Source: an uncultured Draconibacterium sp.
GTDB lineage: Bacteria > Bacteroidota > Bacteroidia > Bacteroidales > Prolixibacteraceae
Reading direction: 5' to 3'
DNA length: 64,000 nucleotides
NCBI RefSeq assembly: GCF_963677565.1
Contig: NZ_OY781981.1
Span: 2,018,501 to 2,082,500, forward strand
A program made the translations under genes and the position numbers. This document shows positions 25,650 to 35,582 of this stretch, piece after piece. The first letter of the stretch is position 1. Each line of letters starts with the position of its first letter. The notes beneath the pieces are model-generated. The model was not told where the DNA came from, made no database searches, and saw nothing but the letters and a program-made list of their open reading frames with translations.

Positions 25650-26055
25650 AATATTGATTTTTATGTTTTAAGAATAGATAAGTTTTGTGAAGGTAAAACT
25701 AGTGATATCATATATAAGATTTTTTAGAAATCTGAGGAAGTGATGTTTAACTTTGAAAGTGACGGGTTTTACTTTGAATCCGCAAAAACTAAAAACTAGT
25801 GCTCATTCTTAATGTATGGGAAATGCATGCTTGCACAAGTTGTGTAATTAGAATTGCATTGAGAGTTATTGGAAATAAACAAGAACAAAATAAGGTGATT
25901 TCCACCAAGAGAAACCACCTTATGAATGTGTAACTTATTTAACGAATAAGTTTAAGCATAAAACATTGAGTCGTTAAATATGTTCAAAATGGTTCTTAAT
26001 TAATTGATATATTTACAGATAAAACAAAATAGCATTCTCAACCTTGAACGATTAT
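25650..26055. other. Divergent intergenic region with inverted repeats
   Basis: About 400 bp separate the surface-protein operon from the sensor kinase. It holds a hairpin at 25890-25923 (ATAAGGTG/CACCTTAT plus a TTTC/GAAA inner stem) and a perfect 10-bp inverted repeat, TATTTAACGA (25936-25945) with TCGTTAAATA (25971-25980), 75 bp upstream of the kinase start. I find no coding potential. Confidence 0.6.
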
Positions 26056-28125
26056 ATGATGAAGCGGATATTAACGTCCATATGGTTTCTCTCATTAATT
26101 GTTGCAATCCCGGTATTTTTTTTATTGCCGCCGGTATTTGAAAAATATACTTGTGATATAATAAGCTCAGGTAATTATAGAAATGCAAATCCTAACAAAG
26201 GGATTTTTTACGAAGACATTGACAACGACGGTAAACTCGAAAGGTTTGAAACCTTTTTCCAAAGAGATGGCCACAGTTTGTCATTTCATTATTTTGCTGC
26301 AAATGGAGGGATGATTGATCAGATAAATCTACCAATTGATTTCTACGAAGAACGTAATCATTTATATTTTGCCGATTTTGATAATGATAAACACAAAGAA
26401 GTTTATGTTTTTTCGTACCGTAACGACAGTTTGATAATGGGATGGATTCAATTAACTCCTTCAGTTAGTGAATTTAAACAGATATCGATTTGTCCTGTAA
26501 ATACATACAATGGAGGTCTTTTAGATTATCAGATTGATGATGTTTTTTGTTTGGATATGGATATGGACGGGCGAAATGAATTGGTGTTTCCATTTAGCGG
26601 AGGTTACTCTGTTTTTCCACGTCAGATATTTAGGGTTGATCCTCAAAAACAGACCATAATTAAATCGGAAAATACAGGTTGTGCAAACACAAAGCTCGTT
26701 TTTGTTGATTTAAATGATGATGGTAAGATGGAAATTATTGCTGATGGAGCAGTTTCTCCCATACGCGATTGGTTGGATGCGCCCCATAACACTCCTGCAC
26801 CTTATTTAAAAGTTTTAAACAGCGACCTTAGCTATTTTTTCCCACCTATTAAATTTTTTGAAGGGATACAGAGTTTTACAAATACTCACCTTATTGAAGG
26901 ACGAGACGGGAAAGAACTTTTATGTACATTTCTTTCTTCCAGTTCAGAATGTAAACCCTTAATTATTTACAGATTAAATATAAAAGGAGAAATTCTGGAT
27001 TCTGTTTGTATTGAGGAAGCCGTCAGTCAAAGGAGCAAATATGTGCTTAATACTCAGAAAGAATCTTTTATTACTCAGTTAGCACCGTCAAGATTTCTGG
27101 AGTTTAATAAAAATCTGAGCATTATTCGGTCTTTCCATACCGGAACTCAAGGTGATTTAGCGTTTGTTTCTAACATTGATTTAAATGATGATGGAGTAGA
27201 TGAGTACTTCTTCGATAATAGAAATACTGGGGAAATGATAATAATGAGCGATCATTTTTTGTGGAATACAAGTTTACCCATTTCTGGTAAAGCAAGGTTT
27301 GGAATAAAAAAAATCAGCAAAGGTGAATTTTTATTTTATACACAGGAGGAATACTATAAACTTGGCTTTAAGAAGAATTTAGCTTATTATTTAAGATACC
27401 CTCTATACCTGTTGATTTACAGTGCAGTTGTTAGCTTTATCTGGATTCTGCAAATGGCTCGTATGCGTCAGTTAAAAGAAAAAATTGAGTTGCGTGAAAA
27501 GGTAAAAGAATTGCAATTTTTGACTTTAAAGAATCAACTTGATCCGCATTTTATGTTCAATACATTTAATACTATTGCTTCCGTGGTTAAGCAGGGGAGA
27601 AGCGATGAAGCATATAATGTTATGATTCGTTTTTCAAAAATGGTACGCCGAAATTTCGAAAATCCCAATGAAATTTATACTACGTTAAAAAGTGAACTGG
27701 ATTTTGTTGAAGATTATCTGGAAATACAAAAATTTAGATTTAAGGATTTATTTGAGTATAAAATTGAAATTGCTCCTCCAATTAACCTGACAGTTCCAAT
27801 ACCAAAACTACTATTACAGATTCATGTTGAAAATGCATTGATTCATGGGATAAAACCAAAGGCCAAAGAAGGACTGATTGTAATTCATGTTCAGCGATCT
27901 GGTTCTAAATTGTTAGTACAAATTGAAGATAACGGGGTTGGCAGAGATAAAGCAGAAAAACTTCGAACAGGGGGAAACAGAATCGGACTAAAAACAATCC
28001 GTCAGATAATTGAACATAGTAACTTAAATACGAAACATAAAATAACTCAGAATATTATTGATATATTTGATAAGGAGGGCAAGCCGGGAGGAACCAGAAT
28101 TGAAATTTATATTCACCATGTTTAA
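26056..28125 (+). CDS. LytS-family sensor histidine kinase with FG-GAP-like sensor repeats
   Basis: I take the ATG at 26056 rather than an upstream TTG at 26044, giving 689 residues. A first membrane helix (about 5-25) is followed by about 420 periplasmic residues with five calcium-loop-like motifs (DIDNDGKLERF, DFDNDKHKEVY, DMDMDGRNELV, DLNDDGKMEII, DLNDDGVDEYF), typical of FG-GAP/VCBS propeller blades. A second membrane helix (about 450-470) is followed by a short coiled segment. The cytoplasmic part is the His_kinase/YpdA type: LKNQLDPHFMFNTFNT near residue 495, with an ATPase end (EDNGVGRDKAEKL). It pairs with the LytTR regulator 19 bp downstream. Confidence 0.9.
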   Translation: MMKRILTSIWFLSLIVAIPVFFLLPPVFEKYTCDIISSGNYRNANPNKGIFYEDIDNDGKLERFETFFQRDGHSLSFHYFAANGGMIDQINLPIDFYEERNHLYFADFDNDKHKEVYVFSYRNDSLIMGWIQLTPSVSEFKQISICPVNTYNGGLLDYQIDDVFCLDMDMDGRNELVFPFSGGYSVFPRQIFRVDPQKQTIIKSENTGCANTKLVFVDLNDDGKMEIIADGAVSPIRDWLDAPHNTPAPYLKVLNSDLSYFFPPIKFFEGIQSFTNTHLIEGRDGKELLCTFLSSSSECKPLIIYRLNIKGEILDSVCIEEAVSQRSKYVLNTQKESFITQLAPSRFLEFNKNLSIIRSFHTGTQGDLAFVSNIDLNDDGVDEYFFDNRNTGEMIIMSDHFLWNTSLPISGKARFGIKKISKGEFLFYTQEEYYKLGFKKNLAYYLRYPLYLLIYSAVVSFIWILQMARMRQLKEKIELREKVKELQFLTLKNQLDPHFMFNTFNTIASVVKQGRSDEAYNVMIRFSKMVRRNFENPNEIYTTLKSELDFVEDYLEIQKFRFKDLFEYKIEIAPPINLTVPIPKLLLQIHVENALIHGIKPKAKEGLIVIHVQRSGSKLLVQIEDNGVGRDKAEKLRTGGNRIGLKTIRQIIEHSNLNTKHKITQNIIDIFDKEGKPGGTRIEIYIHHV

Positions 28126-28144
28126 CTCATAATCTTAAAATTTT

Positions 28145-28876
28145 GTGGTGAGCCAGGATAAAATAAAGGTAATGATTGTTGACGATGAGCAGGAAGCCAT
28201 CGATCTTTTGCAAATACTATTAAAAGAAAATTTCCCTGAAATTCTTGTTTCGGCTACTGCACGAAGTTCAACTGAGGCTATTGAAAAAGCATTTCGAAAA
28301 CATCCCGATCTTATTTTTTTGGATATTAAAATAGATCACAAGAATGGTTTTGATATTTTAGATGAACTCAACGAGGAAAATCATGATCCTCATATCATTT
28401 TTATTACGGCATATAATCAGTATGCGATTGATGCATTTAAAGCCAATGCAATAGATTATTTACTGAAACCTATAGAACCAAAAGAGCTAATAAACGCAGT
28501 AAATAAATATTTGTCCCACTCCGAAAAGGAATTGCATTTAAAAAATGTTTTGGGATTGATAAATAAGAATAAATCTAAAATTCGTTTTAATATAACAAAT
28601 GGATATATTTTAATTCATCCTGAAGAGATTGTGTATTGCCAATCAGATGGGAACTATTCTGAGATTTATTTAAACGATAATTCAAAAAAAGTAGTTTGTT
28701 ATAATTTGAAAAATCTCCTGAAAAAATTACCTCAACCTACATTTAACCGGATAAGCAGGTATAATATTATTAACAAGGATTACTTAACTGAAGTTAATCG
28801 TAAAAAACAAATTTGTAAACTGAACACAAATCAAAAGGAAATTCAGTTAACCTACTCTTCAAAAATGCTAAAGTAG
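28145..28876 (+). CDS. LytTR-family response regulator
   Basis: A 243-residue two-domain regulator. The receiver domain (about 7-125) has the acidic pair VDDEQ, the phospho-acceptor in LIFLDIKID (D60), the switch TAYNQY and the lysine in LLKPIEP. The C-terminal LytTR DNA-binding domain (about 150-240) has IVYCQSDGNYSEIYL and RISRYNIINKDYL. Start is one of two consecutive GTG codons (28145 or 28148). It should be phosphorylated by the LytS-like kinase upstream and may control the giant LRR gene that follows, which is inference from position. Confidence 0.92.
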   Translation: MVSQDKIKVMIVDDEQEAIDLLQILLKENFPEILVSATARSSTEAIEKAFRKHPDLIFLDIKIDHKNGFDILDELNEENHDPHIIFITAYNQYAIDAFKANAIDYLLKPIEPKELINAVNKYLSHSEKELHLKNVLGLINKNKSKIRFNITNGYILIHPEEIVYCQSDGNYSEIYLNDNSKKVVCYNLKNLLKKLPQPTFNRISRYNIINKDYLTEVNRKKQICKLNTNQKEIQLTYSSKMLK

Positions 28877-29044
28877 CAATGTAAATTACTTCTTGTTTAT
28901 ACATTAAACTACTCTCTTTATACAATCAGAACCTCCTTTAATACAATGGGCATTTATATTCTTGTTTTGAATTTTACATAGGTTTAATTTTCAGAAATAA
29001 ACTGAAATCGTCGGAAAATAAAAAACCTAAAAAAAACCAATATT

Positions 29045-32000
29045 ATGAAGAAGATTTTTTTTCTGTTGGTTGTGGTATGCATAACCGTGAGTTCCTATGC
29101 ACAAAGTGATTCCTTAATTCTTGTAAATCTCTATAATTCTAGCGGTGGATTGGAGTGGAATAATAATTCTGGTTGGTTGGAGTCGGGAGTACCAATTTCA
29201 GATTGGGAAGGGATACAAACGGATGAGAATGGAAACGTAACAAGTATTAATTTACCTGGTCAGAATATGTCTGGAATCATTCCTGATGAGTTAGGTCAAC
29301 TTTTAAACTTAAGAACTCTTGATTTTAGTAATAACGGTTTAACTGGAGTTCCGCCAAACTCTTTATTCAATTTACCACAATTAACAGGTATCTGGTTAAC
29401 TGAAAATAATTTTGACCCGTGGGAATTACCCAGCGAGTTTTATAATCAAACGAGCTTAATCTCAGTCAGAATTGAATCCTGCAGTATAACCGGAGAATTG
29501 GATCCTCTCATTGGTAATCTCAACCAGCTGGTTACTCTGGAAATTCGCGGGAATGATTTTTCAGGAAGCATTCCGGAAGAGATTGGTGGGCTGACTTCGG
29601 TAGAAGAACTGAGACTTGGAAATAATAATTTTACTGGTGCCATTCCTCAAGGAATTTATACTTTAATGAATTTAAAAGATTTAGATGTCTCTCATACAAA
29701 CATTGATGGTACATTTTCTGAATCTATAACTGCTTTAGGAAATCTTAGATATTTAGGAATGACAGGGATTGGTATGACAGGTGTTTTGCCTTCAGGTCTG
29801 TGTCAATTACCTTTTTTTGAAAGAATTGATTTGGCTTATAATAATTTTGATAATCAAAGTTGTCCTGTTGTTCAATGTTTGATTGATAATAATGTTCAAA
29901 TTGTAGGTTCTCAACAAGAAGATGGATTTGATTTAGTTAACGATTGTAACCTAATAGAAATTACCCCTCGGGAAAATGACTCATTAGCTTTGGTTGCTCT
30001 TTATAATGCTACCAACGGATCGAACTGGGTAAATAATTCGGGATGGCTAGAGCCTGGTGTGCCAATTTCTAATTGGTATGGAGTAACAGTGGAGAACGAA
30101 AGAGTTACTGGAATAGATTTAAAAGGAAATTGGGACGGAATATTCGGGCTTCAAGGCGAAATACCCGCTGATATTGGCAGCTTGACAGAATTAGTTTTTT
30201 TAGACTTCTCTTTTAACATATTAACAGGTCCTATTCCCATAGAGTTGTGGAATCTATCCAATTTAGAATATTTAAGTTTAGGGTGGGGGAACCAACTTAA
30301 TGGCACTATCCCATACGAAATACAGAATTTGTCAAAATTGAAGTATTTAGATTTGAGTAGTAACCAATTAAGTGGCCAGATTCCAATTGAATTGTATAAC
30401 ATTATTAGTCTTGAATTTCTGAATTTAGATAATAATCAAATTACTGATACAATATCTGTTGAGATTAGTAATTTGGTTAACTTAAATATACTTAACTTAG
30501 GTAGAAACCAAATTGCAGGGGATATTCCCAAGGTTGTTGGTAATCTCATAAATTTAGGTCAGTTACATTTGTATCAAAATCAATTATCAGGAACAATCCC
30601 AATAGAAATTGGGAATTTAATTAATATTTATGAACTTAATCTGGCTGATAATCAATTAGCCGGTAGTATCCCTGAAGAAATTGGGAATATGACTAAATTA
30701 GATTGGTTGTGGTTACATAATAATCAGCTAAATGGTATTATTCCGATGGAATTATGCCAAACACCAATCACTCAGATTGATTTTTCAAATAATTACTTTG
30801 ATTCACAGAGTTGTCCAGCTATTCAATGTTTAATAAATAATTATGTGAAGTTTAGCGACGATTATCAATTTCAACAATCAGGTTTTTCACTAATTAATGA
30901 TTGTAATTTGATCTCACCTGAAAATTTAAGAGAACAGGATTCATTAGCACTAGTTGCATTGTATAATTCAACCGATGGCCCTGACTGGATTAACAATTCA
31001 GGTTGGCTTCAGGAAGGTGTAAAAATTGATAATTGGTACGGAATAGGAGTAAGTAATAATAGAGTGATTTCTCTTGGATTAAGTGGGAATGATGAAATAA
31101 TGCAGCCTTTTGGATTAAATGGAATTATTCCTGCCGAAATTGGCAATTTAACAGAATTACGTCAACTAAATTTAAGATATAACTATTTATCTGGTAGTAT
31201 TCCTGCCGAAATTGGCAATCTAACAAAATTGACATCTCTATATCTTGGAGATAATGATTTAGCAGGGGCAATACCTGGGACGATTGGGAATCTTATAAAT
31301 TTATATACACTTGATCTGATTGGAAATCAGCTTATCGGTAATTTGCCAACACAAATGGGAAATATGGTAAATCTTCAATACATTAACATCGACTGGAATA
31401 ATCTGGAAGGACCAATCCCAATTGAATTTGGTAATTTAATAAATTTGGAAACTCTTGCTTTATATGAAAACAATTTGTCAGGTACCATTCCAACTGAGCT
31501 TGGTGAACTTAATGCTCTAAAATTAGTTGGCCTTGGTGCGAATAACCTTGAAGGTGAAATTCCAACAAGTTTTGAACAATTACAAAATCTTGAACATTTT
31601 ACAATACGAGATAATAATCTGGAAGGTGTGATCCCTGCAGGATTTTGTAATTTGAATTTACAATTGATAGATTTTGGTGGAAATAATTTTGATTCGAGAA
31701 GCTGTGAAACGTTTAATTGTATTATAGAAAATGGGGCGGAAATTAATGTTGCGGCAGGTGATCCTCTCCAAACTCAAAAATCGGGATTTTCGCTGGTTAA
31801 TGACTGTAGGTTATTAGATCCGGACTTATTGTATCAAGATTCTTTAGCCCTGGTTGCCCTTTACAATGCAACCGATGGTCCTAACTGGACAAACAATTCG
31901 GGATGGTTAGAACCAGGAATTCCAATTTATGAGTGGTATGGTGTTACAGTGGAAGGTGACAGGGTTGGAAACCTTGAGCTATTTGATAATAATCTGGTTG

Positions 32001-35000
32001 GATCACTTCCGGAAGAGTATTTTAACCTTACTGGACTAACAACAATCGGATTTAGAGATGAACCTAATCTGACTGGTCAGATTACTTCTTCTATAGGTAA
32101 TTTAGAAAATCTTAACAATTTTCATGTATGGAATACTGGGTTAAGCGGCGAGCTACCTGAAGAACTCGGAAATTGTGCAAAATTGGGGGAATTGGTAATT
32201 AATCACAACAACTTTTCAGGAATAATTCCACAGTCCTTATGCAATACACCGGTTTATGAATTAAACTTCGAAGGAAATAATTTCAGTGCTGAAAGTTGTT
32301 CGATAATAGCATGTTTATTGGATAATGGAGCTTATTTTATTGGCGATCCCTACCAAATCCAAAAGTCAGGTATTGCTCTTGCCATAGATTGCGGGAGAGA
32401 CATGTTTGCAGTATCAGAATCGGATTCTCTGGCACTTGTTGCTTTTTACAATGCAACAGGAGGTGCTGAATGGATAAATAATTCAGGCTGGCTCGAACCG
32501 GGTGTTCCTGTTACTGAATGGTTTGGAGTAGGTGCAGTTGATGGTCGGGTTCACTCCATCGAATTATTTTCCAATAATTTAAGTGGCTATATACCCGATG
32601 AATTTTACAATTTAACGGGCCTCGTATGGCTTGGATTACATGATAATCCAGAATTAGGTGGTGAATTGTCACCACTTATCGGCAATCTCACAGAATTAAC
32701 AGATATACATAGCAATTCTACGGGATTTACCGGAGTATTGCCAACCGAAGTAGGGAATTGTACTAATCTAACTACTCTATTTATAGAATACAATAATTTT
32801 GAAGGCGGTATTCCTGCAGAATTGTGTAATACTGCATTGTTAGTAGCTAATTTTGATGGTAATTATTTTACAAATGAAAGCTGCTCAGCAATGGAATGTT
32901 TTTTGGAGAGAGGAGTTGTTTTTGAAGGAAATTCCTGGCAGGAACAACGTTCAGGTATATCATTATTTGAAGTTTGTGGATTATTGCCTCCAGCTAAGCC
33001 CTGTGCTGCACAAGATTCATTAGCATTAGTTGCACTGTATAATGCTACAGATGGCGACAACTGGTTTGATAATAAGTATTGGTTGTCTGAATACCCGGTT
33101 TCAATTTGGCCAGGAGTTATGGTTTATGAAGGGAGAGTTCGGGAATTAGGGCTATGTGATAATAATTTGAATGGAGAACTTCCTGTTGAATTCTATAATT
33201 TAACCGGACTAAGGCACTTTTCATTATGTAATAATAACCTATATGGGAATTTATTGTCTCAAATAGCTGATTTTGCAGAGTTAAGAGATGTCGATTTTAA
33301 TTCAACTCAACTTGGCGGAGAACTACCTGTTGAAATAGGAAACATAGAATTTTTAAATTCTTTATTTATTGGGGAATGCAATTTTACTGGTATTGTGCCG
33401 GAAACTTTATGTAATACTGCTCTTGTTGAGTCGAATTTTGAAGGAAATTATTTTACAAAAGAGAGTTGCTCTACTATGCAGTGTTTGGTAGATAAGGGTG
33501 TATTTTTTTCTGGAGATCCATACCAAACACAAAAAACGGGTATGGCACTGGCAATAGAATGCGGTAGAAACCTGAATGCTGTTCCCGAATCAGATTCTTT
33601 GGCACTTGTCGATTTGTATAATTCAACAGGAGGAAAAAACTGGAAACGTAAGGAAAATTGGCTGGAAGGTCCTGTGTTTACCTGGTATGGAATTACAGTT
33701 GAAGACAATAGAGTAAGTCAGATTAATCTGGGATGGAATAATAATCTAATAGGAGAATTGCCTTCATCAATGGTTAATTTAGATGCTTTACAAGTTTTGA
33801 TTTTATATGGAAATCAAATTTCAGGAGAATTGCCTTCAGATATTCATTTGATGACAGCATTGCGTGTTTTACAGCTGGGATATAATCAATTAAGCGGGGA
33901 ACTTCCTTTTGGTATTTGGAATTTACCAAACTTAGAACAGATTCAAATTTGGAATAATCAGTTTAGTGGAGAACTGCCAGAAGAAATTGGAAATCTGCAA
34001 AACTTGAATGTTTTAAGTATTGCAGCGAATCAATTCAACGGAAGTTTGCCAGTTTCATTGCAATACTGTTCACGATTAGAACAACTACTACTGAATAACA
34101 ATTATTTTACAGGAGCTGTGCCTATTGAATTATGCGGTTTACCATTAATTCGAGCGAGATTCGACTTAAATAATTTTGATAATGGCAGCTGTCCGGCAAT
34201 CAGATGTTTAAATGATAATGGAGTTTTAGTTGGAGATCCTGATCAAATCCAAAGAAGTGGTTTCAGTCTGATCAATGGCTGTTCATGTACGACACCTGAA
34301 ATAGAATATCTGATTTCATCGACTGAAGATCCCGTTCAGCTGGGCAATGAAATAAGTTTGTCTTTCTTTTCTCCTTCCGGTTATATCGAAAATGCATATT
34401 GGGAATGGGGAGATGGAACTGTAACAGAAGTTGATGTTGAGGGTGAAATAGTAACAACCCATCTTTATTTGAAACCAGGTGTTTTTGCCCCAAAGTTAAT
34501 TTTAAATGGCTGTGAAGTAGTTATTGATACTTCATACAGGTATATTGTTATTTACGATCCGGAAGGTGGTTTTGTAACCGGCGGTGGTTGGATAGAATCT
34601 CCTCCCGGAGCTTCGGTTTTATATCCTGAAGCTACCGGAAAAGCAAATTTTGGATTTGTTTCAAAATATAAAAAAGGCTCCTCTGTACCTGAAGGATCTA
34701 CAGAATTTAAATTCACCGCTGGTGATTTAAATTACAAGAGTACAGTGTATGATTGGCTGGTAGTTGCCGGCTCCAAAGCAAAATTTAAAGGAGATGGAAC
34801 CATAAACGGTGAAGGTGCTTATAGTTTTATGATTTCAGCAATTGACGGTGATGTAAAAGATAATGGCGATCCTGATAAATTTAGAATCAAGATTTGGAAT
34901 AAGCTTGATGAAACTGTTGTTTATGACAACCAATTGGGAGCTGAGCTTGATGAAGATCCAGCATGCGTAATCGGTGCAGGATCTATTGTTATTCATGATC

Positions 35001-35317
35001 CAAATACAAAAAGTGCGTCAATCAATAATAGTTTATTGGAAGAAATGAAGATTGACGAAAATAATCTGTTCATATTCCCAAATCCATTTACTGATGAGTT
35101 AAATATTAGTTTTGAACTTTTTGAAGATTCAAAAGTTGAAATTGATCTGCTTGCAATTAATGGTCAAAAAATCTGTCAACTTGAATCAAGCATTGTTAAT
35201 TCGGGAATAACAACAAAACACTACTTCACTAATTACCTGAATCCTGGGATATATTTTATTTCATTAAAACTAAACGATAAAATAATAAAAGTTGAAAAGT
35301 TGGTAAAAACCAATTAA
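29045..35317 (+). CDS. Giant modular leucine-rich-repeat surface protein with T9SS sorting domain
   Basis: A 2090-residue protein. The signal peptide (1-20) is followed by seven repeated modules starting near residues 21, 312, 632, 932, 1127, 1324 and 1517. Each opens with a DSLALVALYNATDGPNW-like segment and WYGV, runs into LRRs of the plant-receptor type (NLTELRQLNLRYNYLSGSIP), and closes with a Cys-containing cap (SCPAIQCLI ... GFSLVNDC). A PKD-like domain (about 1745-1830, WEWGDGT), a FVTGGGWIESPPG domain (about 1843-1990, post-COAP-1-like) and a T9SS type A sorting domain (about 2005-2090) complete it. It should sit on the cell surface and bind a protein or glycan ligand. The kinase/regulator pair upstream reads in the same direction. 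Confidence 0.9.
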   Translation: MKKIFFLLVVVCITVSSYAQSDSLILVNLYNSSGGLEWNNNSGWLESGVPISDWEGIQTDENGNVTSINLPGQNMSGIIPDELGQLLNLRTLDFSNNGLTGVPPNSLFNLPQLTGIWLTENNFDPWELPSEFYNQTSLISVRIESCSITGELDPLIGNLNQLVTLEIRGNDFSGSIPEEIGGLTSVEELRLGNNNFTGAIPQGIYTLMNLKDLDVSHTNIDGTFSESITALGNLRYLGMTGIGMTGVLPSGLCQLPFFERIDLAYNNFDNQSCPVVQCLIDNNVQIVGSQQEDGFDLVNDCNLIEITPRENDSLALVALYNATNGSNWVNNSGWLEPGVPISNWYGVTVENERVTGIDLKGNWDGIFGLQGEIPADIGSLTELVFLDFSFNILTGPIPIELWNLSNLEYLSLGWGNQLNGTIPYEIQNLSKLKYLDLSSNQLSGQIPIELYNIISLEFLNLDNNQITDTISVEISNLVNLNILNLGRNQIAGDIPKVVGNLINLGQLHLYQNQLSGTIPIEIGNLINIYELNLADNQLAGSIPEEIGNMTKLDWLWLHNNQLNGIIPMELCQTPITQIDFSNNYFDSQSCPAIQCLINNYVKFSDDYQFQQSGFSLINDCNLISPENLREQDSLALVALYNSTDGPDWINNSGWLQEGVKIDNWYGIGVSNNRVISLGLSGNDEIMQPFGLNGIIPAEIGNLTELRQLNLRYNYLSGSIPAEIGNLTKLTSLYLGDNDLAGAIPGTIGNLINLYTLDLIGNQLIGNLPTQMGNMVNLQYINIDWNNLEGPIPIEFGNLINLETLALYENNLSGTIPTELGELNALKLVGLGANNLEGEIPTSFEQLQNLEHFTIRDNNLEGVIPAGFCNLNLQLIDFGGNNFDSRSCETFNCIIENGAEINVAAGDPLQTQKSGFSLVNDCRLLDPDLLYQDSLALVALYNATDGPNWTNNSGWLEPGIPIYEWYGVTVEGDRVGNLELFDNNLVGSLPEEYFNLTGLTTIGFRDEPNLTGQITSSIGNLENLNNFHVWNTGLSGELPEELGNCAKLGELVINHNNFSGIIPQSLCNTPVYELNFEGNNFSAESCSIIACLLDNGAYFIGDPYQIQKSGIALAIDCGRDMFAVSESDSLALVAFYNATGGAEWINNSGWLEPGVPVTEWFGVGAVDGRVHSIELFSNNLSGYIPDEFYNLTGLVWLGLHDNPELGGELSPLIGNLTELTDIHSNSTGFTGVLPTEVGNCTNLTTLFIEYNNFEGGIPAELCNTALLVANFDGNYFTNESCSAMECFLERGVVFEGNSWQEQRSGISLFEVCGLLPPAKPCAAQDSLALVALYNATDGDNWFDNKYWLSEYPVSIWPGVMVYEGRVRELGLCDNNLNGELPVEFYNLTGLRHFSLCNNNLYGNLLSQIADFAELRDVDFNSTQLGGELPVEIGNIEFLNSLFIGECNFTGIVPETLCNTALVESNFEGNYFTKESCSTMQCLVDKGVFFSGDPYQTQKTGMALAIECGRNLNAVPESDSLALVDLYNSTGGKNWKRKENWLEGPVFTWYGITVEDNRVSQINLGWNNNLIGELPSSMVNLDALQVLILYGNQISGELPSDIHLMTALRVLQLGYNQLSGELPFGIWNLPNLEQIQIWNNQFSGELPEEIGNLQNLNVLSIAANQFNGSLPVSLQYCSRLEQLLLNNNYFTGAVPIELCGLPLIRARFDLNNFDNGSCPAIRCLNDNGVLVGDPDQIQRSGFSLINGCSCTTPEIEYLISSTEDPVQLGNEISLSFFSPSGYIENAYWEWGDGTVTEVDVEGEIVTTHLYLKPGVFAPKLILNGCEVVIDTSYRYIVIYDPEGGFVTGGGWIESPPGASVLYPEATGKANFGFVSKYKKGSSVPEGSTEFKFTAGDLNYKSTVYDWLVVAGSKAKFKGDGTINGEGAYSFMISAIDGDVKDNGDPDKFRIKIWNKLDETVVYDNQLGAELDEDPACVIGAGSIVIHDPNTKSASINNSLLEEMKIDENNLFIFPNPFTDELNISFELFEDSKVEIDLLAINGQKICQLESSIVNSGITTKHYFTNYLNPGIYFISLKLNDKIIKVEKLVKTN

Positions 35318-35344
35318 TCAGATTGTCCTCACCTCAATCAATAC

Positions 35345-35379
35345 AAGCCGTTACTTCTTTTTGGGAGTGGCGGCTTTTT
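35345..35379 (+). terminator. Likely terminator after the LRR gene
   Basis: AAGCCGTTACT pairs imperfectly with GAGTGGCGGCTT, with one G:U pair, and is followed by five Ts, 28 bp after the LRR stop. The remaining ~200 bp to 35582 show nothing I can name. Confidence 0.6.
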
Positions 35380-35582
35380 ATTCTATAAGTTTTTTTAGAA
35401 TCCCTGCTGGTGCTGAAACGTATTCGGTTAAATTTTTTTCAACTAAGAATCAAGAAATTCAAAATTTGAACGGGCTTAATACGATATCAGAATCAATGTC
35501 GGTAATGGATGAAAAGAATAGGCAAATCTGATTAAATAATAAATATAGAGTTAGCTAAAAAATCAAAGATTTATTGAAGAAG

